A stretch of 64,000 nt of DNA from assembly GCF_006658505.1 (NCBI RefSeq), contig NZ_VFUZ01000014.1, positions 1 to 64,000 of the forward strand, written 5' to 3'. Of the stretch, positions 55,673-63,913 are shown one piece after another. Origin of the DNA: Mesorhizobium sp. B2-4-15. Lineage in GTDB: Bacteria > Pseudomonadota > Alphaproteobacteria > Rhizobiales > Rhizobiaceae. A program made the translations under genes and the position numbers. Under the pieces are notes generated by a model. The model ran no database searches, was not told the DNA's origin, and saw nothing but the letters and a program-made list of their open reading frames with translations. The number at the start of each line of letters is the position of its first letter. The stretch's first letter is position 1.

Positions 55673-56971
55673 ATGGCATCTTCGACGGGTTTCAATTCGG
55701 GCCTCGATATCGGCAAATCCTACTATGTCGCCACCGCCAATCCGGCGCCGGACCATTCGCCGCTCGTGGGCGATGTCGACGCCGACCTGGTGGTCGTTGG
55801 CGGTGGCTGCACGGGCCTGTCCGCCGCCCTGCACGCCGCCGAGCGCAGCCTGAAGGTGGTGCTGCTCGAAGGCGGCAAGATCGGCTGGGGGGCGTCGGGA
55901 CGCAATGGCGGCCAGATGATCCCCGGTTTGCGCAAGGGCGCCAAGGGCCTGGTCAAGCTCTACGGGCCCGAGCGGGCGAAGGTGCTGTTCGACCTCGCTT
56001 TCGAGGCGCGCGGGCTGGTGCTCGACATCATCGAGCGCCACGCCATCGATTGCGACCTGAGGCTGACCGGTCATCTGGTCGGCGCGGTCAACGGCTCCGA
56101 CCTCAGGGACCTGGAGGAGGAGGCCAGCTGCCTCGAAAGCGTAATGAAATTCCGCGACGTCGAGATATTGTCGGCAGCGGAAGCCCGGGCCAAGGTCGAC
56201 ACGCCCTATCATGGCGCGATGTACGAGCCGCTTGGCGGGCACATGCATCCGCTGAACTACACGTTGGGCCTCGCCCGCGCGGCGGTCGCAGCCGGTGTCA
56301 CCATCCACGAGAATTCGGTGGCCACGCGGCTGGAGCGCGAGCCTTCCATACGGGTCTCGACAGCAAAGGGATCGGTACGCGCAAGACATGTCGTGCTGGC
56401 GGGCGACGCCTTGCTCCACGGACTGGAGCCGCGCGTCAACAGCCGTATCATGCCTGTCGGAAACTACATCGTCGCCACCGAGCCGCTGGAAGGCAAGCGC
56501 AACGTCATCCCGGCCAATGTCGCGGTGTCCGACACGCGCTTCGTCGTCAACTATTACCGCATGTCGGCGGACGGCCGCCTGCTGTTCGGCGGCGGCGAGC
56601 GCTACACGCCGTCACCGCCGGCCGACATTGCCGGCTTCGTGCGGCCGCACATGGAAGGCACCTTTCCGCAGCTCAAGGGCTGCCGCATCGATCATGCCTG
56701 GGGCGGGCTGGTGTCGGTGACGACGTCGCGCCTGCCGCATGTCGGTCACTATGGCGAGGTCTATTTCGCCCATGGCTATTCCGGCAAGGGCGTCATCCTG
56801 TCGACGCTGTCGGGCAAGCTCTTGGCCGAAGCGATCACCGGCGACGCCTCGCGGCTCGACCTGTTTTCGGCGCTCACGCCGATGCCGTTCCCGGGCGGCA
56901 CGGCGCTGCGCGGCCCGCTCTATGTTCTGGGGATGTTGTGGTACGCGATGCGGGATAGAATCAAGCATTGA
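55673..56971 (+). CDS. FAD-dependent oxidoreductase (DAO/PuuB-like)
   Basis: A 432-residue flavoprotein. LVVVGGGCTGLSAALHAAE (about 38-56) is the FAD loop, and IGWGASGRNGGQMIPGLRKG is the signature of gamma-glutamylputrescine oxidases and related amine oxidoreductases. VPVGNYIVATEPL-like and HGYSGKGVILSTLSG segments complete the fold. It starts two bases after the GS-like gene, so the pair would glutamylate and then oxidise an amine. The upstream regulator and glycosyltransferase of this cluster are broken. Confidence 0.88.
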   Translation: MASSTGFNSGLDIGKSYYVATANPAPDHSPLVGDVDADLVVVGGGCTGLSAALHAAERSLKVVLLEGGKIGWGASGRNGGQMIPGLRKGAKGLVKLYGPERAKVLFDLAFEARGLVLDIIERHAIDCDLRLTGHLVGAVNGSDLRDLEEEASCLESVMKFRDVEILSAAEARAKVDTPYHGAMYEPLGGHMHPLNYTLGLARAAVAAGVTIHENSVATRLEREPSIRVSTAKGSVRARHVVLAGDALLHGLEPRVNSRIMPVGNYIVATEPLEGKRNVIPANVAVSDTRFVVNYYRMSADGRLLFGGGERYTPSPPADIAGFVRPHMEGTFPQLKGCRIDHAWGGLVSVTTSRLPHVGHYGEVYFAHGYSGKGVILSTLSGKLLAEAITGDASRLDLFSALTPMPFPGGTALRGPLYVLGMLWYAMRDRIKH

Positions 56972-57030
56972 AGGGTTGCGTTAGTTTCGCGTCGTGAAAC
57001 CGTTCAGGCGCCATCAATTATCGATGTTGG

Positions 57031-57185
57031 CGCCGCCCCTCACCTGCCTGCCGGTATCCTCTCCCCGTATAGGGACGGGGAGAGGGGCGCTGTCCCTATG
57101 ATTTCGCCAATCGCTGGCGTTGCGGCCAGCTACTTTCTCCCCGTTCTACGGGGAGAAATGCCCGGCAGGGCAATGAGGGGCGGCG
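57031..57185. repeat. Palindromic intergenic element (copy 3)
   Basis: CGCCGCCCCTCA (57031-57042) and TGAGGGGCGGCG (57174-57185) are perfect outer arms. Inner hairpins TCTCCCCGTATAGGGACGGGGAGA and TTCTCCCCGTTCTACGGGGAGAA flank GATTTCGCCAATCGCTGGCG, the core shared with copies 1, 2 and 4. It lies between the convergent FAD oxidoreductase and IclR genes. Confidence 0.82.
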
Positions 57186-57239
57186 CCGACATCGAAGATT
57201 GGCATTCCGCACCATTGAAATGCCGATCCGCGGAAGCCT

Positions 57240-58010
57240 TTAGACGACAAAGAAATCCTCGATGCGCTGCCTGGCCCCAAGCAGCGCGGGCAGGATTTCC
57301 CGTTCCATCTCGGCAACCGAGAACCGCGCCGACTGCGTCGACACATTGATGGCCGCGACCGTGTTTCCCGAGCGGTCGCGGATCGGCACGGCGATGGAGC
57401 GCAGGCCGAGTTCCAGCTCCTCGTCGACGATGGCGAAGCCGTCCTTCCTCGCTTGGCCGATAGCCTTCGCCAGCAGGGGCCTGTCGGTGATCGTCTTGGC
57501 CGTTCTTCTCTCGATCGACGCGCGGCTGAGAAAGGTGTCCAATTCTTCAGGCGTCAGCCCGGCGAGCAGCATGCGGCCCATCGAGGTGCAATAGGCCGGC
57601 AGCCTGGTGCCGACATCCAGCGAGACGCTGAGGATGCGGCGGCCAGGAATACGGGCGACGTAGACGACATCCTCGCCCGAGAGGATCGCCGCCGAACAGG
57701 CCTCGTTCAACTGCGCCGCCACCGCGCGCATGATGGGGGCCGCGAAGCTCCACAGCGAGGCGCCGCCGAGCCATGTGCGGGCGACGGTCAGCAGACGTGG
57801 CGACAGCGAAAACACACGGCCGGCCTGTGTGGCATAACCGGTCGCGACCAAGGTCAGCAGGAATCGCCTGGCGCCAGCCCGGGTCAGGCCGGCTTCCTCC
57901 GCCATTTCGGTCAGCGTCATGCCCGAAGGGTGGCGGGCGAGGATCTCCATGACGGCGAGTCCGCGCTCAAGCGAGCCGACGTGATCACGGGAAACAGCCC
58001 CTTCGTTCAT
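57240..58010 (-). CDS. pcaR: IclR-family regulator, PcaR-type
   Basis: A 256-residue regulator. The N-terminal winged helix has RGLAVMEILARHPSGMTLTEMAEEAGLTRAGARRFLLTL, and the C-terminal ligand domain includes CSAAILSGEDVVYVARIPG, RLPAYCTSMGRMLLAGL and DEELELGLRSIAVPI. Its sequence and divergent place next to pcaIJF fit PcaR, the beta-ketoadipate-responsive activator of Pseudomonas and rhizobia. Its target motif lies at 58094-58108. Confidence 0.87.
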   Translation of the reverse strand: MNEGAVSRDHVGSLERGLAVMEILARHPSGMTLTEMAEEAGLTRAGARRFLLTLVATGYATQAGRVFSLSPRLLTVARTWLGGASLWSFAAPIMRAVAAQLNEACSAAILSGEDVVYVARIPGRRILSVSLDVGTRLPAYCTSMGRMLLAGLTPEELDTFLSRASIERRTAKTITDRPLLAKAIGQARKDGFAIVDEELELGLRSIAVPIRDRSGNTVAAINVSTQSARFSVAEMEREILPALLGARQRIEDFFVV

Positions 58011-58093
58011 CTGACCTCCATACCAAAGGCTACCGTCGCCCGGATTGACTCGGGGTGCAGGTCAGCCTAGAAAATATCACATACAATACATAT

Positions 58094-58108
58094 GTTCGCA
58101 ATACGAAC
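58094..58108. promoter_or_regulatory. Likely PcaR operator (GTTCG-N5-CGAAC)
   Basis: GTTCGCAATACGAAC is a perfect 5-bp inverted repeat with 5-base spacing. It resembles the GTTCG-rich 15-base sites bound by PcaR, PcaU and PobR as I recall them. It is in the 121-base gap between divergent pcaR and pcaI, about 24 bases before the pcaI start and 84 from pcaR, a suitable place to control both. Confidence 0.65.
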
Positions 58109-58131
58109 TTTATTGGATTGGAACCCTGGCG

Positions 58132-58989
58132 ATGGTCAAGTTCCTGCCGCTCAAAAAGGCGGTGGCCGAGAACCTCAATAATGGTGATTCCGTCGCCTTC
58201 GAAGGCTTCACCCATCTGATCCCGACGGCGGCGGCGCATGAGGCCATCCGCCAGGGGTTTCGCGACCTGACCCTGATCCGCATGACGCCGGACCTGATCT
58301 ACGACCAGATGATCGGCATGGGCATGGCGAAGAAAATCATCTTTTCCTATGTCGGCAACCCCGGCGTCGGCCTGCTGCGGCGTGCCCGCGATTCGATCGA
58401 GAACGGCTTCCCCAGGTCGATCGAGATCGAGGAACACAGCCATGCCGGCATGGCCAACGCCTATGAGGCAGGGGCGGCCGGCCTGCCCTGCGCGGTGTTT
58501 CGCGGCTATCGCGGCGCCGGGCTGGCCGATGTCAATCCGAACATCAAATCGGTCACCTGTCCGTTCACTGGCGAGGTGCTGGCGGCTGTTCCCTCGATCC
58601 GGCCCGATGTCACCTTCATCCATGCACAGAAGGCCGACCGCAAAGGCAATGTGCTGGTCGAGGGCATCATCGGTATTCAGAAGGAAGCGGTGCTGGCGGC
58701 CAGGCGGGCCGTGGTGACGGTGGAGGAAGTGGTCGACAATTTCGACGATCTGCACCCCAATTTGACGGTGCTGCCGCGCTGGACGATCACGGCGATCTCG
58801 GTCGTGCCCGGTGGCTCTCACCCCTCCTACGCACATGGCTATTATGCGCGCGACAATGCCGCCTATCTCGAATGGGACGAAATCGCCGCTGACCGTGGCA
58901 AGTTCCAGGCGTGGATGCAGGCGAATGTCATCGGCAAGAGCGCCGGTGATTTCGCGGCCCGCGTCGAACATCTGAGGAAAGCGGCATGA
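58132..58989 (+). CDS. pcaI: 3-oxoadipate CoA-transferase subunit A
   Basis: A 285-residue subunit from ATG 58132; the longer frame to 58045 runs through the operator. VKFLPLKKAVAENLNNGDSV, GFTHLIPTAAAHEAIRQG and VTCPFTGEVLAAVPSIRPD are family sequences. With PcaJ it moves CoA from succinyl-CoA to beta-ketoadipate. GC-rich and normal length; its stop overlaps pcaJ by four bases (ATGA). Confidence 0.93.
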   Translation: MVKFLPLKKAVAENLNNGDSVAFEGFTHLIPTAAAHEAIRQGFRDLTLIRMTPDLIYDQMIGMGMAKKIIFSYVGNPGVGLLRRARDSIENGFPRSIEIEEHSHAGMANAYEAGAAGLPCAVFRGYRGAGLADVNPNIKSVTCPFTGEVLAAVPSIRPDVTFIHAQKADRKGNVLVEGIIGIQKEAVLAARRAVVTVEEVVDNFDDLHPNLTVLPRWTITAISVVPGGSHPSYAHGYYARDNAAYLEWDEIAADRGKFQAWMQANVIGKSAGDFAARVEHLRKAA

Positions 58990-59786
58990 GCGGGAATGCA
59001 TTGGGTTTCACCCCCAACGAGATGATGACGATCGCCGCCAGCCGCGCGTTGAAGAACGACGATGTCTGCTTCGTCGGCATCGGTGCGCCCTCCGCCGCTT
59101 GCAACGTGGCGAGGCTGACGCATGCACCCGACATCACGCTGATCTATGAGAGCGGCACGATCGGCACCGCTCCGCAAGTGCTGCCGCTGTCGATCGGCGA
59201 TGGCGAACTGTCCGAAACCGCGGTCACCACCGTCGCGGTGCCGGAAATGTTCCGCTACTGGCTGCAGGGTGGCCGCATCTCGATCGGTTTCCTCGGGGCT
59301 GCCCAACTCGATAAGTTCGGCAACATCAACACCACCGTCATCGGCGACTATTTCCACCCCAAGACCCGGCTTCCCGGCGGCGGCGGTGCACCCGAGATCG
59401 CGACCTCGTCGAAGGAGATCTACATCACCATGGCGCAGAGCAAGCGCGGCATGGTCGAAAAGATCGACTTCTTCACCTCCTTCGGCCATGGCGAGGGCGG
59501 CGACCATCGCAAGCGGCTCGGCATCGACACCGCTGGGCCGACCTTGCTGATCACCGACCTTGCCATCTGGAAGCCGGACCCGGTGACCAAGGAGTTCACC
59601 GTTGTGTCGCTGCATCCTGGCGTCACTCGCCAGCAGGTGCAGGACACCTGTGGCTGGGTGGTTAAGTTCGCCGAGGCGCTTGACGAGACGCCGGCGCCAA
59701 GCGAACTCGAACTCAATACATTGCGCGACCTGCAGGCCCGCACCAAGGCGGCGCATGAGGGGACCGGAAAAGCAAAGGCTGCATGA
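58986..59786 (+). CDS. pcaJ: 3-oxoadipate CoA-transferase subunit B
   Basis: A 266-residue subunit with the catalytic Glu in IYESGTIGTAPQVLPLS and TRLPGGGGAPEIATSSKEIYI, both typical of the small CoA-transferase subunit. It overlaps pcaI (ATGA) and ends two bases before pcaF, so the three genes are translated together. Confidence 0.94.
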   Translation: MSGNALGFTPNEMMTIAASRALKNDDVCFVGIGAPSAACNVARLTHAPDITLIYESGTIGTAPQVLPLSIGDGELSETAVTTVAVPEMFRYWLQGGRISIGFLGAAQLDKFGNINTTVIGDYFHPKTRLPGGGGAPEIATSSKEIYITMAQSKRGMVEKIDFFTSFGHGEGGDHRKRLGIDTAGPTLLITDLAIWKPDPVTKEFTVVSLHPGVTRQQVQDTCGWVVKFAEALDETPAPSELELNTLRDLQARTKAAHEGTGKAKAA

Positions 59787-59787
59787 C

Positions 59788-60993
59788 ATGGCCGAGGCCT
59801 ATATCTGTGACTACATCCGCACACCGATCGGCCGCTTCGGCGGTTCCTTGTCCTCGGTGCGTGCCGACGATCTCGGCGCTATCCCGCTGAAGGCATTGGC
59901 CGAGCGCAATACCGGCATCGATTGGCAAGCGGTCGACGATCTCGTCTATGGCTGCGCCAACCAGGCGGGCGAGGACAACCGCAACGTGGCACGCATGGCG
60001 CTGCTGCTGGCCGGTCTGCCGAAGGAAATCCCGGGCTCGACCGTCAATCGCCTGTGCGGCTCCGGCATGGATGCGCTGACCATCGCGGCGCGCGCCATCA
60101 AGGCCGGCGAGGCGGAGTTGATGATCGCCGGCGGCGTCGAGTCGATGAGCCGCGCGCCCTTCGTCATGCCCAAGGCCGACGCGGCGTTCTCGCGCAATGC
60201 CGAGATCCACGACACCACCATCGGTTGGCGCTTCGTCAATCCGCTGATGAAGAAGCAGTATGGCGTCGATTCGATGCCCGAGACGGGCGAGAACGTCGCC
60301 GAGGATTTTGCCGTCTCGCGCGCGGATCAGGATGCCTTCGCCGTGCGCAGCCAGGACAAGGCCGTCGCCGCGCAGGCCAATGGCCGGCTGGCCAGGGAAA
60401 TCACGCCGGTGACAATCCCGCAGCGCAAGGGCGATGCGATTGTCGTCTCGAAGGACGAGCATCCCCGCGCCGGAACGACGATCGAGGCGTTGGCCAAATT
60501 GCCCACACCATTCCGGCAAGGCGGCACGGTGACGGCCGGCAACGCGTCGGGTGTCAATGACGGGGCGGCGGCATTGGTCGTTGCCTCGGAAGCGGCGGCG
60601 AAGAAATATGGCCTGGCGCCGATCGCCCGCATTCTGGGCGGCGCCGCCGCCGGCGTCGCGCCGCGCATCATGGGCATCGGCCCGGCACCGGCGACGCAGA
60701 AACTATGCGCGCGGCTTGGCCTGACGCCACAACAGTTCGATGTCATCGAGCTTAACGAAGCCTTTGCCTCGCAAGGCATCGCCGTGCTGCGCCAACTCGG
60801 CATCGCCGAGGATGCCGGGCACGTCAACCCGAATGGCGGCGCCATCGCGCTCGGCCATCCGCTTGGGATGTCGGGCGCCCGCATATCCGGCACGGCGGCG
60901 CTGGAGCTTCGTGAGCGTGGCGGCCGTTACGCACTCGCCACCATGTGCATCGGCGTCGGCCAGGGCATCGCCATCGCGCTCGAACGGGTCTGA
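59788..60993 (+). CDS. pcaF: 3-oxoadipyl-CoA thiolase
   Basis: A 401-residue thiolase from ATG 59788. Cys90 in TVNRLCGSGMDAL is the acyl-carrying nucleophile; GGVESMSRAPFVMPK, GNASGVNDGAAALVV, ELNEAFASQG, GGAIALGHPLGMSGARI and CIGVGQG complete the site. PIGRFGGSLSSVRADDL is characteristic of the PcaF subgroup. It cleaves beta-ketoadipyl-CoA to succinyl-CoA and acetyl-CoA, the final step of aromatic catabolism through protocatechuate. Confidence 0.95.
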   Translation: MAEAYICDYIRTPIGRFGGSLSSVRADDLGAIPLKALAERNTGIDWQAVDDLVYGCANQAGEDNRNVARMALLLAGLPKEIPGSTVNRLCGSGMDALTIAARAIKAGEAELMIAGGVESMSRAPFVMPKADAAFSRNAEIHDTTIGWRFVNPLMKKQYGVDSMPETGENVAEDFAVSRADQDAFAVRSQDKAVAAQANGRLAREITPVTIPQRKGDAIVVSKDEHPRAGTTIEALAKLPTPFRQGGTVTAGNASGVNDGAAALVVASEAAAKKYGLAPIARILGGAAAGVAPRIMGIGPAPATQKLCARLGLTPQQFDVIELNEAFASQGIAVLRQLGIAEDAGHVNPNGGAIALGHPLGMSGARISGTAALELRERGGRYALATMCIGVGQGIAIALERV

Positions 60994-61038
60994 TCGGCAC
61001 ATTTCCGGCCAGGCCAGCAGAGCGCTTGGGTCGGGTCC

Positions 61039-61067
61039 GTCAAATTTGACCATGTGGACAATAGTCC
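61039..61067. promoter_or_regulatory. Paired short palindromes upstream of the BMP gene
   Basis: GTCAAATTTGAC (61039-61050) is a perfect 12-base palindrome, and GGACAATAGTCC (61056-61067) is a second one six bases later. They are about 75-103 bases before the BMP-family gene in the 148-base gap after pcaF, so an operator is plausible. The cognate regulator is not identified. Confidence 0.4.
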
Positions 61068-61141
61068 GGACCCGTTCCATAGTTCCCCGTCTGATTTTTA
61101 GAACAGCCGGCTCGACACGGCTGTCGACAGAGGGGACTGCA

Positions 61142-62173
61142 ATGGAAAACCGGAAAAACAAATCCTATTCGGCACGCGAGGGTTTTTCGCGGCGCAACGT
61201 GCTGGAGCTGGGCGCGCTTGGTCTGGCAGCGGCGATGCTGCCGGGCGCGGCTTTCGCCAAGGACAAGAAGCTGAAGGTGGCGGCGATCTTCGCCACGCCC
61301 ATCGAGGAACCATGGGACAACCAGATCCATGTCGCCCTGCAGAAGGCCGAGAAGGAACTGGGCATCGAATACAAATGGTCGGAGAAGGTGCAGACCGCCG
61401 ATTTCAGCCGCGTCATGCGCGAATATGCGCAAGGCGGATACGAACTGGTGCTGGGCGATGCCTTCGCCGCCGAGCGCGAATCGCGCCGCACGGCCAAGCA
61501 GTTTCCCAAAACCGCGTTCCTGTTCGGCTCCGGCGCAGGCCCTGCCGAGCCCAATTTCGGTGTGTTCGACAACTGGATCCATGAGCCGGCCTATCTCTCC
61601 GGCATGATCGCCGGCAAGATGTCGAAGTCGGGCACGGTCGGCGCCGTCGCGGCGATGGGCATTCCGGAAGTGAACCGGCTGGTCAACGCCTTTTTCGCCG
61701 GCGCCAAGGAGGTCAATCCGAACGTCAAGAAGAAGGTCGCCTTCATCGGCTCCTTCTTCGATCCGCCCAAGGCCAAGGAGGCGGCGGTCGCACAGATCGA
61801 TGCCGGCGCCGATGTCATCTATGCCGAACGATTCGGCGTCATCGAAGCGGCGGTGGAGAAGAAGGTGTTCGCCATCTCCAACATGTCCGACCAGTCGAGC
61901 CTCGGTCCCGATACGGTCATCACCGGCCCGGTCTGGGACATGTATCCGACGGTCGAGCAGGCGATCAAGCTGGTCAAGGCCGGGGTCTATACGGCGCAGG
62001 ATTATGGCGATTTCTCGCGCATGGCCAAGGGCGGCTCGTATCTGGCGCCCTTCCACAAGTTCGACAAGACGCTGCCCGCCGACGTCAAGGATCTGGTCGA
62101 GAAGAAGAAGGCCGAGATCCTGGAAGGCAATTTCCGCGTCGATGTGGACGAGAACACACCGGTTTCGGATTGA
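61142..62173 (+). CDS. BMP-family ABC transporter substrate-binding protein
   Basis: A 343-residue periplasmic protein of the basic-membrane-protein family. A twin-arginine signal (FSRRNVLELGALGLAA, about 15-30) with cleavage near AFA-KD precedes ATPIEEPWDNQIHVALQKAE, YELVLGDAFAAERESRRTAK and VWDMYPTVEQAIKLVKAGVY. BMP proteins bind nucleosides or related ligands. It is followed by its ATPase after a large palindrome; the permeases would be downstream, outside the window. Confidence 0.9.
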   Translation: MENRKNKSYSAREGFSRRNVLELGALGLAAAMLPGAAFAKDKKLKVAAIFATPIEEPWDNQIHVALQKAEKELGIEYKWSEKVQTADFSRVMREYAQGGYELVLGDAFAAERESRRTAKQFPKTAFLFGSGAGPAEPNFGVFDNWIHEPAYLSGMIAGKMSKSGTVGAVAAMGIPEVNRLVNAFFAGAKEVNPNVKKKVAFIGSFFDPPKAKEAAVAQIDAGADVIYAERFGVIEAAVEKKVFAISNMSDQSSLGPDTVITGPVWDMYPTVEQAIKLVKAGVYTAQDYGDFSRMAKGGSYLAPFHKFDKTLPADVKDLVEKKKAEILEGNFRVDVDENTPVSD

Positions 62174-62176
62174 TAT

Positions 62177-62316
62177 TTCACCCTCCCCCTTGTGGGGAGG
62201 GTCGATCCGCGAAGCGGATCGGGGTGGGGGTCTCGTAGGGCGCACCCCCACCCCGTCTCGCGATCTTCGCTACGCTGCGATCGCAAGCCGACCCTCCCCA
62301 CAAGGGGGAGGGTGAA
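62177..62316. repeat. Nested palindromic element between the BMP gene and its ATPase
   Basis: A perfect 28-base inverted repeat (62177-62204 with 62289-62316) encloses a smaller hairpin ATCCGCGAAGCGGAT (62205-62219) and GGGGTGGGGGT/ACCCCCACCCC (62221-62254). It is thus a multi-stem structure inside a transcription unit. A longer ATPase frame that starts within it, at 62192, is not credible. Confidence 0.85.
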
Positions 62317-62350
62317 GAGCCACGCCAAGCCATTTCAACGGAAGAAAACC

Positions 62351-63862
62351 TTGCCTGCCCCACTCATCGAAATGCGCGGCATCACCAAGAGCTTCGGCGC
62401 GGTGAAGGCGAACGAGGCTGTCGATCTCAGCGTCGCGCCGGGCGAAATCCTTGGGCTGCTGGGCGAGAACGGCGCCGGCAAAACGACGCTGATGAATGTG
62501 CTGTTCGGCGCCTACGCGCCCGATGCCGGGGAAATCCTGATCCAGGGCCGGCCGACGCGGATCACCAGTTCGGCGGACGCGCTGGCCGCGGGTATCGGCA
62601 TGGTGCACCAGCATTTTCACCTCGCGCCACGGCTGACGGTGCTGGAGAACCTGCTCATAGGCATTCCCGGCAAGTCGGGACGGATCGACCGCGCCGGCGG
62701 GCTGACGCGGCTGGCCGAGATCGGCCGGCAGCATGGGCTGACGCTCGATCCCGACGTACCGGTCTCGGCGCTGTCGGTTGGCGAGCAGCAGCGGCTGGAA
62801 ATCGTCAAGGCGCTGTTTCGCGGCGCCAAGCTTTTGATCCTCGACGAACCGACCGCCGTGCTGGCGCCGAGCGAGGTCGACGGGCTGTTTTCGGCGCTGC
62901 GCTCGATGGCGGCACAGGGGCTCGGCATCATCTTCATCTCGCACAAGCTCAACGAGGTGCGGGCGCTCACCCATCGCTGCACGGTGCTGCGGCATGGCCA
63001 CGTCGCCGGCCGCGTCGACGATCCGGCCAACACGACGTCCGCGGCAATGGCGCAGTTGATGTGCGGCCATGAGATCGTGCCGCCGGCAAGGGGATCATCG
63101 ACGCCGGGCGAACCGGTGCTCACCCTCGACGGCATCTCCACCTCGAAGCATTCGGGCACGGCGCTGCGCGGCGTATCGCTTGCCGTCCGCGCCGGTGAAA
63201 TCCTCGGCATCGCCGGGGTTTCGGGCAATGGCCAGCGGGCGCTGGCGGAAGTGATCTCCGGTATGATTTCGCCCGAGGCCGGGCGGATGACCATAGCCGG
63301 CAAACAAGTGGCGCGCTTCACCCCGCGCGAGGTGCAGGCGCTCGGTCTCGGCCGCATACCGGAAGACCGCATGACAACCGGCCTGGTCACCAACCTGCCG
63401 CTCGCCGATTCCATGGTGCTGCCGCGCATCGGCACATCAGCGTTCAGCAACAAGGGCCTGCTCAAGCCCGACGCGATCCGCGCCTTCGCCGAGGCGCAGA
63501 TCAAGGCTTATGACATACGCTGCCCCGGGCCGATGACGCGCGCCGGGGCGCTGTCGGGCGGCAACCTGCAGAAGGCACTGCTGGCGCGTGAACTCGCCTT
63601 CGATCCGAAAGTGCTTGTTGTCTCGCAGCCGACGCGCGGCCTCGACATCGGCGCTGCCCGCTTCATCCACGAAAAATTCCTCGACATGCGGGCCAAGGGC
63701 TGCGGCATCGTCGTGATCGGCGAGGATCTGGAGGAACTGCTGGTGCTCTGCGACCGCATCGCGGTGATGTATGAGGGCCGCATCGTCGGCACGCTTGACA
63801 GCGGCGCTGCCACCGTCGCCCGGCTTGGCCTGTTGATGACGGGCGCGGAGGGGAAGGCGTAG
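62351..63862 (+). CDS. BMP-type ABC transporter ATPase (two nucleotide-binding domains)
   Basis: A 503-residue ATPase. The start is TTG 62351, preceded by CGGAAG; ATG 62372 is the alternative, and the frame back to 62192 is repeat-derived. LIEMRGITKSFGAVKANEA, Walker A GENGAGKTT, Q-loop VHQHFHLAPRLTVLEN, signature LSVGEQQRLEIVKAL and LLILDEPTAVL form the first domain. The second has LSGGNLQKALLARELAFD and SQPTRGLDIGAA. It resembles nucleoside importers of the NupA type. The partner permeases lie beyond the window. Confidence 0.92.
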   Translation: MPAPLIEMRGITKSFGAVKANEAVDLSVAPGEILGLLGENGAGKTTLMNVLFGAYAPDAGEILIQGRPTRITSSADALAAGIGMVHQHFHLAPRLTVLENLLIGIPGKSGRIDRAGGLTRLAEIGRQHGLTLDPDVPVSALSVGEQQRLEIVKALFRGAKLLILDEPTAVLAPSEVDGLFSALRSMAAQGLGIIFISHKLNEVRALTHRCTVLRHGHVAGRVDDPANTTSAAMAQLMCGHEIVPPARGSSTPGEPVLTLDGISTSKHSGTALRGVSLAVRAGEILGIAGVSGNGQRALAEVISGMISPEAGRMTIAGKQVARFTPREVQALGLGRIPEDRMTTGLVTNLPLADSMVLPRIGTSAFSNKGLLKPDAIRAFAEAQIKAYDIRCPGPMTRAGALSGGNLQKALLARELAFDPKVLVVSQPTRGLDIGAARFIHEKFLDMRAKGCGIVVIGEDLEELLVLCDRIAVMYEGRIVGTLDSGAATVARLGLLMTGAEGKA

Positions 63863-63913
63863 TGGATGGGTTTGCTTCGTTAGGTGATCGCTTGAGGCTG
63901 TTTGTCAACGTCA

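Noticed and set aside
53425..56971. A new antibiotic or glycan biosynthesis cluster
   Set aside because: The glycosyltransferase and GntR genes are broken, and the remaining pair fits amine catabolism.
62192..62350. Longer N-terminus of the BMP-type ATPase
   Set aside because: These codons fall in the palindromic element and read as Arg/Pro-rich repeat translation.
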